64,000 nt of DNA from Nilaparvata lugens. Its lineage: Eukaryota > Arthropoda > Insecta > Hemiptera > Delphacidae. The number at the start of each line of letters is the position of its first letter. Position 1 is the stretch's first letter. The stretch is taken from positions 28,518,372 through 28,582,371 of the forward strand of contig NC_052506.1 in assembly GCF_014356525.2 (NCBI RefSeq). Reading direction: 5' to 3'. The position numbers were made by a program, and so were the translations under genes. The notes under the pieces were generated by a model, which saw only the letters and a list, made by a program, of their open reading frames with translations, did no database searches and was not told where the DNA came from. This document shows positions 10,823 through 21,595 of this stretch, in pieces.

Positions 10823-11059
10823 CTTATTATCAGAATAGTTGATCTGAATAATCCTTTTTCCGGGAAAGATTCTTTTTGTTTCTTTGATGATTCCATCTTT
10901 CTGAGAAACTTCTATTCCAGTAAATTTATAGGCGATTGTCAGTCTTTCAAATGGTGGTTTACCTACGTTTACTTTAATGAAAATAGTTTTACAAACGGTT
11001 ATAATTACGTGAGATAATAGAATCAAAAATAATACAACAGCCAAAATAGAAACAGTCAT
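10823..11059 (-). CDS. TEX264: TEX264-like protein, first coding exon (membrane anchor and GyrI-like start)
   Basis: The exon encodes 79 residues and ends at donor AAG/gtgggt in phase 0. Starting at the ATG at 11059, residues 2-24 form a single hydrophobic helix ('SILAVVLFLILLSHVII'). The juxtamembrane 'KVNVGKPPFERLTIAYKFTG' follows and matches the hallmark V-x-x-G-x-P-P-x(4)-T-x-A-Y-K-F of TEX264 proteins. The exon closes with 'PGKRIIQINYSDN', the first strand of the GyrI-like domain. The frame is open upstream to 11287, but this ATG puts the anchor at the N terminus as in the family. In vertebrates TEX264 is an ER membrane protein used in ER-phagy and in p97/SPRTN-linked repair of topoisomerase adducts; a role in this insect is inferred. 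The next exon is 9.8 kb away at 786-1007. Confidence 0.62.
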
Positions 11060-11499
11060 TTTCAAATTGTAAAAGGAAGATATCGCAAATGAGTCATGGA
11101 AATTTGTGATGGAAAATCCAATCAGGAATTTTAAATTATTCATAACATCGCTGATTGAAAACATTATAAAAAAGAATAAGCAGATATGTAAACATAACTT
11201 GACACTATACAGTATCAAAGAATTTGTGATTTGATACCTATTTTCAAAACATCTTTCATTTCCAAAATATCCTAATAATGCCGGCATAATATTAGCTCCA
11301 TTTTATAACCTCCAAAATTTTTGTAATTCAGTGACTGTCGCACTGGGGCATAGAATGCATACACAAACACATACGAGTATATACACAATACATATACAAT
11401 ACATACACGAATACATACACATACACAAGGATCCTCTTTGACTTGACACTGTAGAGCGACCCAGCAACGGCGCATGCCGGTACGGTATTCCTCTAACTG
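11060..11499 (-). other. Upstream region of the TEX264-like gene
   Basis: No promoter motif can be assigned with confidence. 11350-11430 is a degenerate 'catacacaa'-type CA-rich tract. The open frames crossing it are low complexity and not credible as genes. Confidence 0.35.
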
Positions 11500-11735
11500 G
11501 GTCGACGACAAAGTAGGTCATTTTTTTGACCGCATTTGTCGTGTCATGAGGCTCAGGAATATGACCCACTCTGTCGCTGACCGCATTTGTCGGGAGGTGC
11601 AGATATGAAAATTGACCGCATTTGTCGCCTCTTGATACGACAAATGCGGTCACCTCAGGAATGTGACCCACTCTGTCGTTGGTGTAAAATGTGTATCGAC
11701 CCAGTTTGTCGTCGACCCACTCCTTTGTACCACTT
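11500..11735. repeat. Cluster of a 14-mer (GACCGCATTTGTCG) with hairpin
   Basis: The 14-mer occurs forward at 11528-11541, 11579-11592 and 11614-11627, and inverted at 11638-11651. The last two form a perfect 14-bp stem with a 10-nt loop. Longer direct repeats ('ggaat(a/g)tgacccactctgtcg') occur near 11555 and 11657, and related 'gac(c)ca...tttgtcgtcgaccca' pieces extend to 11725. The cluster lies 450-670 bp upstream of the TEX264-like ATG. It could be regulatory or a structured repeat; its function is unknown. Confidence 0.75.
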
Positions 11736-12028
11736 CTCTGTGAAGACCAAGGATGATAAAGTATGGTGAAGACACCCACCGAGACTACCTTGGGTTCAAG
11801 ACCGCGCCATCTTTGTATAAATTAAATTTACCGCTAATTTCAAAACGTTCAAATCGAAACATTGCTACTTTTGTTCTCATATTTAATAACATAGGTACCA
11901 GGAAATCACTCAAAATAAATCAATTCAAATCAGTACATCATTTGATAATGATATTAAATATCATTATATCAAAATGTGATATTATAATGTATAATAATGA
12001 TTAATTCAGTGATTGGAAAAAACTTTTA

Positions 12029-12597
12029 TTATAGTTTGTATAAAATAAGTTGAGACTTGGCCCTCCATCCAAAGAAATTACAGGTTGCCAAATCGTGTAA
12101 AATTGCAACTTTCTCAAATTTCCAATTCAACGTCAGAATTGGGTGTAGCATATCATCCCCGATATCCTAGTAGTACTAAAAAAGCTTCAGGGTTGAAGGA
12201 TTAAAAGAAAATTTAACTTTTATGATAAAATTGGAAACATCGCGAAAATTTGTTTTTCTTTTGCATATCACTCCTCTCAGAATCATGGGGCGTTCTCCCC
12301 GTTAATTTGATATAAAATTATTACGCATTACGACGCCCCATGATTCTGAGAGAAGTGACATTCAAAAGAAAAACAAATTTTCGCGATGTTTACAATTTTA
12401 TCATAAAAGTAAAATTTTCTTTTAATCCTTCAACCCTGAAGCTTTTTTGTACTACTAGGATATCGGGGATGATATTCTACATCCAATTCTGACGTTGAAT
12501 TGGAAATTTGAGAAAGTTGCAATTTTACACGATTTGGCAACTCTGTAATTTCTTCGGATGGAGGGCCAAGTCTTAACTTATTTTACACAAACTATAA
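12029..12597. mobile_element. 569-bp foldback element
   Basis: Two inverted arms of about 260 bp (12029-12289 and 12330-12597) face each other across a roughly 40-bp AT-rich loop, with only scattered mismatches and small indels. The outer ends begin 'ttatagtttgtataaaataa' and its complement. There is no coding content. It is a non-autonomous foldback or MITE. The transcript of either strand would form a very long hairpin. Confidence 0.8.
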
Positions 12598-12653
12598 CTC
12601 TGATACAAGCTGACAAAGTAATTAGTCAACGGCTGATGGATAGGACCGATAAA

Positions 12654-13050
12654 GTGAGGACCACTTTATATAATGGCAGTGGAGGAAGATAAAAGAGCAA
12701 TGTTGCCGATCATCCGTCTTGTCAACGCCTTCTATAGACGGTAGCTGACAAAGGTTTATTTTTGTAATATTAACTGTTTATTCTTATGTTAAATAATCAA
12801 TTATATTTTTCAAAAATTTCATAATGAATTTTCATAATTAAGATCAAATATTTTGTTAATTAATTATTACTTCTACATTGTTAAAAGACGATCTGGCAAC
12901 AGAGCAAAGCGAGAAAGAGATAGTGCTATCCGCTTTGAGATGTACGTTATAGTGGCAATGAGTGATTAGCAATATTATTGCTATCAATTTCCATCATTCA
13001 ACAAAGCGGAGAGCACTATTTCTCGCTTTGCTCTGTTGCCAGATCGTATT
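12654..13050. mobile_element. MITE fragment of the 'ttataatggcagtg' family with long hairpin
   Basis: The left end (12654-12682) matches the TIR of the element at 30132-30968. The matching right TIR is absent, so this copy is truncated. It ends in an inverted repeat (12889-12937 against 13001-13048, about 47-bp arms) around 'gagaaatagtgct' and 'tttgctctgttgccagatcg'-type sequence. Confidence 0.6.
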
Positions 13051-13855
13051 TCAGCAATGTAGAATTAATAATTAATTAACAACATTTTAAATTTTCATTG
13101 AACATTGAAGTTGGGTGTTTAGTTGCTCTGAAGGTAGATAGAGAATTACGCATTGTGTTTACCTTAATGGTAAAAGAGATAGATTATTAATTGTTATAAT
13201 GTTAAATGCTTATTCATACAACTAATTATTTTGAATGTTTATTTGAGAAGAGACGCTTTATAGTTAATTTTTCTATCCACAATTCAAGCAAGATACTACA
13301 CTTGCATCATGACTGGTATACCTGTTTTCATACGAGACAGGTTCATAAATTAAGTGTACTGAGGTTCTCAAGTAAATTAAATTTACTTTTCGAGTTTTGA
13401 CTACTCAGCCTCTTCTGCCCAACAAACGACATCGGATAGAGGCCATAAAGTTGAGAACTGCACCTTCCACCATGTCATTGTCCTATATCAAGGGGATCAT
13501 CATTAACAAAAACATAAAATAATAATAATCCTTTTTCGCCACACTGCACAGAAAGCAGCTGTTTTCCAGTCCCTACGTAGATCTGAAAGACATTGTTTGC
13601 AGACGACTCTCGTCTGACGTCAGAACAGGTTTCTTTCCGGCTATGGCCGGAAAGAGTACCCTTTCCGGCCGCTAACATGGAACTAAGAAAGGATGAGTTT
13701 GGACAACTGTGCCATATGGTGCATTGTGTTCAGGAGGGTGAGATCGAAAATTTCCACCCCATTTTGAGTACCCTACGACGTCTGTTTCTTGAGATATGAG
13801 ACATCAAAGTTTCCCCCCCTCATAAAAAATTCTCATTCAATTTATTATTCTTATG
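13051..13855. other. Intergenic sequence without recognised features
   Basis: No coding or repeat signal that I can defend was seen. 13590-13680 has a short G+C-rich palindrome-like piece ('tttccggctatggccggaaa'). Confidence 0.35.
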
Positions 13856-14043
13856 TAGCTGATGCCAAAAAGTTAGGCGGCTTCGTGGGTCACTTGGTGT
13901 AACCTACTCACATCCATTTATTGTCTCTTTTGATTTAAAAATCATCACCTAAGCCAAGCTAGATGACAACTCTACTTGACAACATCAGCTGTTGGAACGC
14001 ACAGGGGACCCACGAAACCGCCTAAACTTTTTGGCGTCAGCTA
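13856..14043. mobile_element. TA-flanked MITE, 184 bp
   Basis: Element 13858-14041 has inverted termini of about 35 bp ('gctgatgccaaaaagtt...' and '...aactttttggcgtcagc'). It is flanked by TA on both sides (13856-13857 and 14042-14043), which fits a Tc1/mariner-type target duplication. Confidence 0.7.
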
Positions 14044-14236
14044 TACCTGTAATGTGGCGAAAAATATCGTACGCGACTCTCTCAGAAAGGTGTTTACGGT
14101 ATTCGGATAACATATTCCCGGTACACCAGTAGTCCCATACACCAGTTAGTCAATTCAATACAAGACATGATCTATCTATCTATCTATGAAACTATCCTCA
14201 TACCGTAAACACTAACTTTCTGTGCTTGTAGCGTAA

Positions 14237-15420
14237 TCTATATAATAAGCGAGAGTAGGGTTGTGTTTGTTCGTGTGTTCGTTTGTTCACATCAAGACAT
14301 GTCAACTTGTGGATTAAATAACGGAAAAACGGGAATGATTTAGATCTCCAAATTTTGCACATAGATTCTAAAAATATTCATCTCATGCACCTGGAAGCCC
14401 AAATTTCAATATTCCTTCTAGATTTTTCAGAATTAATGTTCAAATTTCATTAATGGTACATTCGATTTCATTAAAAAATCACCAAATCATATGGTCGAAA
14501 TTGAAAAGGAACATCTGTTTCTATATTGATTTCTACCTGAAAAACATGGTTTTGAAACTTCGTTTTCCTGATGCAATGTTTAAGGCCATTCCACACAGCA
14601 CATGGCGTGCGTGGCTGGACGCACGCCACGCCGGCCACGCTAGCCACATGCCAATTCACACCGCCACGAATGTTGCGATGCTATACCGGCCACGTTTCCC
14701 GTGAGTATGCAGGAAGATGTCAACTCCGACGGTCCTGTGGTGTGAATCTGGATTTTCTTGTGGCTTACCTTGGTTTGATGACTCCAGCAGCAGCAGTAGT
14801 AGTGATAATGAGCTGGTTTTATTGTATTCGGTGACAGCATGGGACCAGTGGGTACATCCAATCAATAAAAAAAGGAAGACCTATGGCGAATTCCATCATC
14901 TAATGCGCGACCTTGAGGCTGACAATGATAGTATACGTTCTATACGATAGTATACGTCTAGTATACGTTCTGCGCATGCTCGGACCAAAACGTGGCCGGA
15001 CACTTTTGAAAAGATCGCTCAGAGAGCGAACGGTAGCCACGCGTGGCTAGTATAGCAAGCGTTGCCGCGTGGCCGTGGCTGCTATGTGAATTGCTTCATT
15101 TGATTAGCTGGGAAGCGATGTTTTGAAAAGTAGCTAGCGTGCGTCCAGCCACGCACGCCACGTGCTGTGTGGAATGGCCTACACGTGGCATGGATTATTA
15201 ATTTTTCAGCTAGAACAATTTTTGAGACAAATGCTAAATAAACGTCTACAGTTTCATCAATGCTGTATCGGCAATATGAAAGCGCATGCAGTTAATATGT
15301 CTTTCAATGAAGGTGTTGATATTCACATAAAGAAATTATATTCTTCCATTTTTATTTAATTAAAATTTCAAAATTATTCGAGTACACTGTACCCTTGCGA
15401 AGCACGGGTTACCTGCTAGT
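14237..15420 (+). mobile_element. Helentron-like non-autonomous element (HINE)
   Basis: It begins 'tatataataagcgagagt' and ends 'cttgcgaagcacgggttacc' followed by 'tgctagt', the typical CGAAGC...GCTAGT 3' terminus of insect Helentron-type elements. A second element with the same terminus lies at 55097-55337. A third partial copy at 51886-52138 shares the body but lacks the nested insertion at 14583-15180. Confidence 0.6.
14583..15180. mobile_element. TIR element nested inside the Helentron-like element
   Basis: A 598-bp block bounded by inverted repeats of about 42 bp ('aggccattccacacagcac' then 'tggcgtgcgtggctggacgc'). The G+C-rich ends contrast with the host repeat. The paralogous copy near 51920-51935 reads straight across the site, so the block is an insertion. 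The duplicated target appears to be GGCC or GCC, within one base. It encodes no credible protein. Confidence 0.75.
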
Positions 15421-15475
15421 ATACTATTATAGAACGAGTCACTTCCAAACAGCAATGTGCTAAAATATAAATAAT

Positions 15476-15481
15476 TTTATT
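15476..15481 (-). terminator. Putative poly(A) signal of IFT140
   Basis: AATAAA on the minus strand, about 30 nt past the IFT140 stop codon. This implies a very short 3' UTR unless a more distal site is used. Confidence 0.5.
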
Positions 15482-15509
15482 GATATTGTTCTATAGATAT
15501 ACAGATCAT

Positions 15510-15598
15510 TTAAACTGCTTCTTCAACTGCTTCTTCAGGATCAACCTCGTGAGATTCCAATTCTTGTTTATGATCCAATCCCAGTCTTTCCATTATAT
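15510..15598 (-). CDS. IFT140: IFT140 terminal exon
   Basis: The acceptor (attcatttcag) brings in phase 1 and matches the donor of the exon at 18088-18296. The exon encodes 'DIMERLGLDHKQ', then an acidic tail ('EVDPEEAVEEAV') and TAA at 15512-15510. The LGL turn followed by an acidic C terminus matches the ending of vertebrate IFT140. Confidence 0.85.
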
Positions 15599-18087
15599 CT
15601 GAAATGAATAAAAAATAGTAATAAAATCACTACAATAAACATATTTGCCCAATTTTTCATTTTAAATATAGGGATACTGTAACAAATTAACATAAATACA
15701 AACAATAACAAGAGCCTATAACTATATAGTCCAGTCACTATATTTATTGGTGCATGCAATTTATATTGTAGTTCTGATTCTTTAATATATTATTTGGGTA
15801 CATAAGAGAAGTCCAGAACCAATTTCTTCATGCAAAATTTCCTTGTGCTAGATACAGGGTGGCCCAAAAACCTCGTATTTTTGGCTCATTTTCCAGTTTT
15901 CAGCTATTTCTGCCAAATCTCGTAATCGGACAGAAAAATTTGCTCTAGCCTTTTTTTTTAGATTATAAAATTCTGAATAAAATGAGATCATTTGGAACTC
16001 TGTATCTCCAATGAGTACTGAGTTATGATTTTTCAAAAATGAGAGAAATTTGAAGAATAAAACCAATTTTGATGAATTTTAGTTTTTGATCAACAATATC
16101 TTCCGATTGTTACCATTTAGATGTTTAATTCAAAGCCCCTCTGGGCGTATTTTTGTGCTCTCATATAGATTACCAGGTACACCTGACAACAATGCTCCTT
16201 GTATTGTGAAAAACACCTAATTTTCAGCTTCAACCATCATCACCAACTACATTGTCCTCACATTGATATTTCGAACAATGACATAAGTTCATGAGATTAT
16301 GTTCTATGAGAATCACCCATTAGATGCACTTAATTTCAGTATTTCCTAGTAGAGAGGCGCGCTTAAGGACACCTCAAGGATAAAAATTTCAAACACGTAT
16401 AACTTTTAACACAATGCTTGGATTTCATTGTACTACACTTCATTAATCAAAAATGGAAAATTTATTGCTGACTATACTTAAGCCCATATTCCAATACACA
16501 AAAAATGGCCAAGTTCTTTATTCGAAGCTGCATGTCTTGTGAAATACTTCTGATAACATTTTAAAATCTAGTGAGTATGTGAAAATTGTCCCCTTCCACC
16601 CACTCCAATAAATAATACTTTCGATTCCAATACAATTCGAAAGTTACAAAAGATTTTAAAAATGGCGTTTTCAGTTTTTAATTTTTTTCGTGATTTTACT
16701 GTTGATCAATAGTTTCTAAAACGAGTCTGATACATCAGAGAAACTCACGATTGATTCCAAATTGTAGATAAATTCATCCTCTACGAGCTCAGTTGCCTAA
16801 AATCCATTTTGAATCACTTTTCCCTACCATAGAACTGCCAAACCCGTTAATATGAGAAAAATATCTACAATTTCCGAATTTTTTTCAACAATTAAATCTC
16901 ACTTTTACGAACATATTTTTTCGCTCCAATTGGATGTAATGAGCTGTTTTTCGTGCGTCATATGGAGGGCGAAAGTGATTGTTTTCTGACCAGGCCGGTA
17001 AAGTTTTTACGGCCCTAGGGCTGTAAAATAACCTTGAAGTCAGCTGATTCTAATTTGATGTGAACGTGTTTACAAAATAGTTTATGAAACGGAATCAGTT
17101 TATGCTTCTAGAAATTGAATAAAGTATTTTGCAATAAGATACTAAAATTTTATTTGGATGAATGAAATACAAATAAGATATTATAAACTATTCAAATTCA
17201 ATTTTCAGAGTAGGATAGAACTTCTAACCTAAACTTCCGAAGTCGACAACAACAAGCATTGTTGACGTTGACATTCAGATTGGCCAAATTTCAAGTGTGC
17301 TAAAACAGCTGATCAAAAAACTTTTCATTATTTGTGTTTATTATTCAATAATAATTAAAACATTTATGATAATATCATCTTATTGTCATTTGAAAGAATA
17401 AAAAATTATAAACCCAACCTCCCACATAATTGAACATAATCTTTTAGGTTATTTAGACAATTCAGAATAAAAAATAAAAATACTTGGACAATTTCCTGAT
17501 ATTCAGATTACCTCAGATTTGCTAGAGCTATGACCTTCCACTTTTGCTTTCGCAAATGCTTAATAAACAATTATTCTCATATAGGCATATATATTGTTTA
17601 TTTTTCTGTGTGGCGAAAAATAGCGTTCACACCACGGGCAAAAATGTTTTTCCGGCTCTCAATCTTTTCTAGACCTCGGCCTATGGCCTCGGACTTGAAA
17701 ACCGATTTCGAGCCGGAAAAGTCTCATTTTCGGCCCTAGGTGCGAAATATACTATTTCATGGATCGTTTACAACAGATCAAAGGGAAAATTCTATTGTAC
17801 ATTTCAAGATGAAGTAATGATTTTTATAGTAAGGGGTTACTGAGATACATAGTTTTGAATATAGAAATTGGCCATTTTTTGTGGTGATGAGCTTGTTTGA
17901 ACCGAAAAGTATGAATTTATTTTTTTCAATTGAAAAGGATGAATTGATATAGAATTCCTTTGTATTGTTTGTTCTATCCAATAAATAAATGAATAATACA
18001 TTGACAATACATACACAATTAATAGAAGATACAATTTGGAAAAATGGAGAAGACAGCTGACCAAAAATTGAGTTGTCAGGAAGTTAC
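15599..18087 (-). other. IFT140 last intron (2.5 kb)
   Basis: At 15853-15875 the sequence 'acagggtggcccaaaaacc' looks like one terminus of a mariner-type element, but no facing terminus was found. A repeat B copy fills 16920-17756. The remainder is AT-rich with nothing recognised. Confidence 0.6.
16920..17756 (+). repeat. Repeat B, copy 1
   Basis: A non-coding interspersed element that begins 'tttcgctccaattggatgta' and ends 'taggtgcgaaatatactatt'. Its ends carry short inverted 'tttcgc(a/c)cc'-like termini. It is rich in 'cggcc' boxes ('acggccctagggctgtaaaa', 'tcggcctatggcctcgg'). Other copies are at 33683-34748 (minus), 34750-34922 (minus, partial) and 50650-51478 (plus). Confidence 0.65.
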
Positions 18088-18296
18088 CTTTGGGAATATA
18101 CAAGGAGAGATTATCATGAGGCTGAGCTTGACGCAGCTCTTGCGCTAGACGTGCGGCCGTTCGCCAATCGTTCGCTTTGGTTGCCTGTTCGATCATGAGC
18201 GAATACACGTCGCCACTCCTCACCAGGTCACAGCCGGCCGACAACAGCTGTCTGCACTGTTGCAACCCGCTCTCCGCCTCTCCTCTGTCTAGCATT
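18088..18296 (-). CDS. IFT140: IFT140 exon, penultimate
   Basis: The acceptor (gctgatttcag) gives phase 2 and the donor (AAAG/gtaact) phase 1, so both neighbours fit. It encodes 'MLDRGEAESGLQQCRQLL', then 'RSGDVYSLMIEQATKANDW' and 'LSLYIPKG'. These match the helical repeat followed by the SYYV-type strand near the C terminus of IFT140. The exon is G+C-rich against AT-rich intron sequence. Confidence 0.88.
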
Positions 18297-19566
18297 CTGA
18301 AATCAGCGGCCATTAGAAGCACTATAAGCAACATGAATAGGGTGGCATGTCATCTGCATTACTCGCAAATAACAACAAAAAAGGTCTCTGTGAGAGCTGC
18401 CGTTCACTTTCAGGTCAAATTCATAATGCACGTTGCAATGCATTGATCACTCCGCTCACTTAACCTAGCGCCGCAGTGCAGGATGGTTTCCAACAGCTTG
18501 GCGTTGTTGTCATTTGATATGGGTGTCTGGCTTGGAAGTGTTTCGACCGCATTGCAGGATGACTATTAACGGTTGCCGGAAGATCAACAGCTGGGTTTTT
18601 TTCGCTATTTTTCGTGATAGAGAAATTCTGATTGCAGATTCGTTCTTAGCGACCCCAAGTTTAGCCTGAAGGTTCAGAATATCAACAATGTTTTTAAATA
18701 ATTAAAAATCATCATGAAAAGTCATTAATATGGTAGTACACCACGTTCATGGAAACTTTTCACTGGTGACTGGAGTTATTATTGATTATAGGTAGCACAA
18801 AAATCAAAATAATCGTGAGAAAGAAAACTGCTGATGAACGCGAATAAGACCGTCACTCCATTGTTCTATTGTCTCGGCTGCTTGGCTGAGCCTGGCTGGA
18901 GGGATCAAATAACCGACTGGATTGATCTTTCGTCTGTCCACCAGGCGGGACTACGCCGACCATTGCTGGGTGGAAGATGTTACTGCGGCCGCTCGCATTC
19001 CCACCAACGCTGCTATTATTTGCTGTCTCAGCGCCTAGTCCGATTCAGACAAGCATCCAGCTTGCACTGCGGAGCTAGCTTTAGGGTGAACAATTTAATG
19101 CCGTTTGCACAGTGACTGTTAAAAGTAAATTTCATTTTAAACTTGAGTAAATCCATATCAAGTTACGTTTGTTATAATGCGGCTCATTTTGAGTTTGAGC
19201 CACCAGCTGATTACAGTCAGTTCAAGCTTTGACTGCGCAAACGGTCCTTAGTGTCCTTGGAACTTACTATATAAACATGTAACACTCAACTATGGTGAGG
19301 CCACCTTCCATTCTAATAAGAGAATCAGGAAAGGGATGATAAAGCGAATTCTTCAAATAGAAGAGTGAATTGAATACAATAAAAATAATGCGAAACTTAT
19401 ATTTTAATCAAGGATTATAGCTGAGAAGGTGTTACAATATATAATACAGTGTTTTTTCTAGTCCTGTCAACAATTTTTTATTTCAATTTATAAAAGTGAA
19501 ATTTAGTAGTAACAAAAATGTATATTCAATATTTGATTACTTACATTTATTAGTTACTAATTTCGA

Positions 19567-19815
19567 TTAGAATAAGCTCAAAATGTCTACCAATTTCAAT
19601 TGAGGTTTACACGCTTCAACTCTTTTAACCATATCAGCAGAAACCTTTTTGAAAGTTGCAACATCTGTGAATGAGTCTGTATTTTTGGCTTCAAGTTCAT
19701 CAATATTGTAAGGATTGTTTTTGAAGACCTATGACTTCATGTAGCCTCACAGCAAGTAATCAGGGTATGCAAGGTCTGGCGACCTTGGAGGCCATGAACC
19801 CATGCTTGTTATGGA
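19567..19815 (-). pseudogene. Degenerate mariner/Tc1-type transposase, C-terminal remnant
   Basis: Read on the minus strand, 'WPPRSPDLAYPDYLL' matches the DD-E/D catalytic-region signature W-P-x-x-S-P-D-L-x-x-x-D of mariner-type transposases. It is followed by a stop where W is expected, 'GYMKS', another stop, then 'VFKNNPYNIDELE' and a helical tail ending at TAA (19569-19567). Two in-frame nonsense codons and the absence of the upstream domains mark it as dead. The sequence upstream (19816-19985) may be more of the same element. Confidence 0.65.
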
Positions 19816-20481
19816 TACCTGCTGTTCTATGGTAGAAGAAATCCGGCTCATAAGACGACCAGAATCCACACATCATTTTACACAGCTCAAGAATAATAAA
19901 CTCGCACTGCCGTGTGTATACAGATTGAGTATGTTTCATAGGATGCCTATGGCTACTAGCTTCGTACGACGAAACAGAATTCACTTTTATTTATTCAAGT
20001 AAGTTACAATACATTCTGGTTCATACACGAATCTACAATAAATTACAGTACAACAGCCAATTATGCAACAAATTTCACATATTATGAAAACTTATTAATT
20101 ACAATGAAGATTGAATGCAACATTAGAATATTGATAATATAGTATTGTAATATAACTACATAAATCAGCGGTGTTTCAACAATGAATAAATGATAATTTC
20201 AATGAATAATATACACCCCACTATATATTATATGTGTTGGGGTATAAGTAATTATGTAGTTGCTTATTGCGTGTAATAATTACTATTTACAAACTTCATT
20301 CACTGATATGGGATTAAAGTTTTTTATAATAAAATTAGTAAAAATGTATAATACAAGCAAACAAAATTATGGAATTAGTAAATAAATATTAATGTTCTAT
20401 TAAGGATAATAATAAGAAAGGTTATTTTTAGAAAAATGAAAAACAGTAAAGAGTGGAATGAAGAATAAATAGTTTCAATAT

Positions 20482-21441
20482 TTACAGTCTAACTAAATTT
20501 TCACAATTTTCCACTCCAATATCAACCAACCAGGAAAATAAACTTTTCTTGAACCTGTGTCTATTGAATTCTTCCCTAATGTAACTTGGTATTGAATTAT
20601 AAATTTTTGGTCCCAAATATGTGTAGTTTCTTTGCCCAAATGTAGTGTTCATCCTTGGTACTATTGAATACGTGTTTCTCTGCCTTGTTTGATGGTTATG
20701 ATCTGCCAGTCTTATGTGTTCGTTGTTTCTCCTCATTCGCATGATGATAGCCTGGATGTAGAGTTGTCTTACACTCAGTACTTTACTGTCCTTGAAAAGA
20801 ATGTTCGTGGGGAATTGATTCTCCTTGAAGCCTATTATTTTTAGTATTCGTTTTTGAAGTTTATAGAGAGGTTCAACATGTGTAAAATTCGTAGCTCCCC
20901 AGATAATTATGACGTATCTTAAAATTGATTGCACTAAAGAAAAATAAACAGTTTTTAATGTCTCATAGTTGAGGATTTTACGGAGTTGATAGAATTTGTA
21001 GAGAAGCTTCCTGATTCGGGTAATTGATAGATTAATGTGCTTGTCCCATTTGAATTTGTTGTCCACTATTGTTCCTAAATATTTCATTTCATTGACTTGT
21101 TGAATTGAAGGACAATCACACGGGTTGTTGGTGCTTCCACAGTGATGCAGGATTATTGAAGAATCCGGTGGTCTCGTCCGTTCTGTCAGAGAAAAGGCTA
21201 AAAATTTCGTTTTTGTTGCATTTACTGTAAGCAAATTTTCTCTTAACCATTTATCGACTTTGATCAATTCTTCCTGTGCCAGATTAAAAACTTCCTCCCA
21301 GGTGTTTCCTTCAAATAGTATACACGTATCATCAGCAAAAGCTATTACTCTTCCTCTTATCTTAATTGAACATAGCTCATTTGCATATGCCAAATACAGA
21401 ATTGGCCCAAGAACTGTTCCTTGGGGAATCCCAAACTTCAT
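20482..21441 (-). pseudogene. Reverse transcriptase, C-terminal part (helicase element)
   Basis: The 319-codon frame begins in RT motif B ('FGIPQGTVLGPILYLAYAN') and contains the catalytic 'IAFADDTCILFEG', 'MKYLGTIVDNKFKWDKHI', 'YFSLVQSILRYVIIIWG' and 'LYKLQKRILKIIGF'. It ends with the usual C-terminal basic stretch. It is separated from the N-terminal RT frame by a frameshift and by loss of about 100 bp between motif A ('LDLAKAFDTVNH') and motif B. Confidence 0.85.
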
Positions 21442-21595
21442 CGTTTCCTCTGAACTGAGATGTTCTTCAACTTTGACTTTCTGACGCCGGTCAAAGAGGT
21501 ATGATTAACAGTGTCAAAAGCTTTTGCTAGGTCCAGGAACACTGCTGCACATTTTTTGTTATTTTCTAGCTTATCTGTGACAAAATTTGACAATT

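Noticed and set aside
11303..11779. 158-codon minus-strand frame upstream of the TEX264-like gene
   Set aside because: It crosses the repeated 14-mer cluster and a CA-rich tract and yields Cys/Tyr/Val-rich low-complexity sequence. It has no domain or consistent start context.
14571..14950. Overlapping frames on both strands near the 14.6 kb G+C-rich block
   Set aside because: They lie in the TIRs of a non-autonomous element and are open on several frames at once because of base composition.
15853..15875. Complete mariner element starting at 'acagggtggccc'
   Set aside because: Only one terminus was found. No facing terminus or transposase lies nearby.
18834..19115. 93-codon plus-strand frame
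   Set aside because: G+C-rich intronic sequence with imperfect inverted pieces. No family resemblance, and it lies in an IFT140 intron with no splice support.
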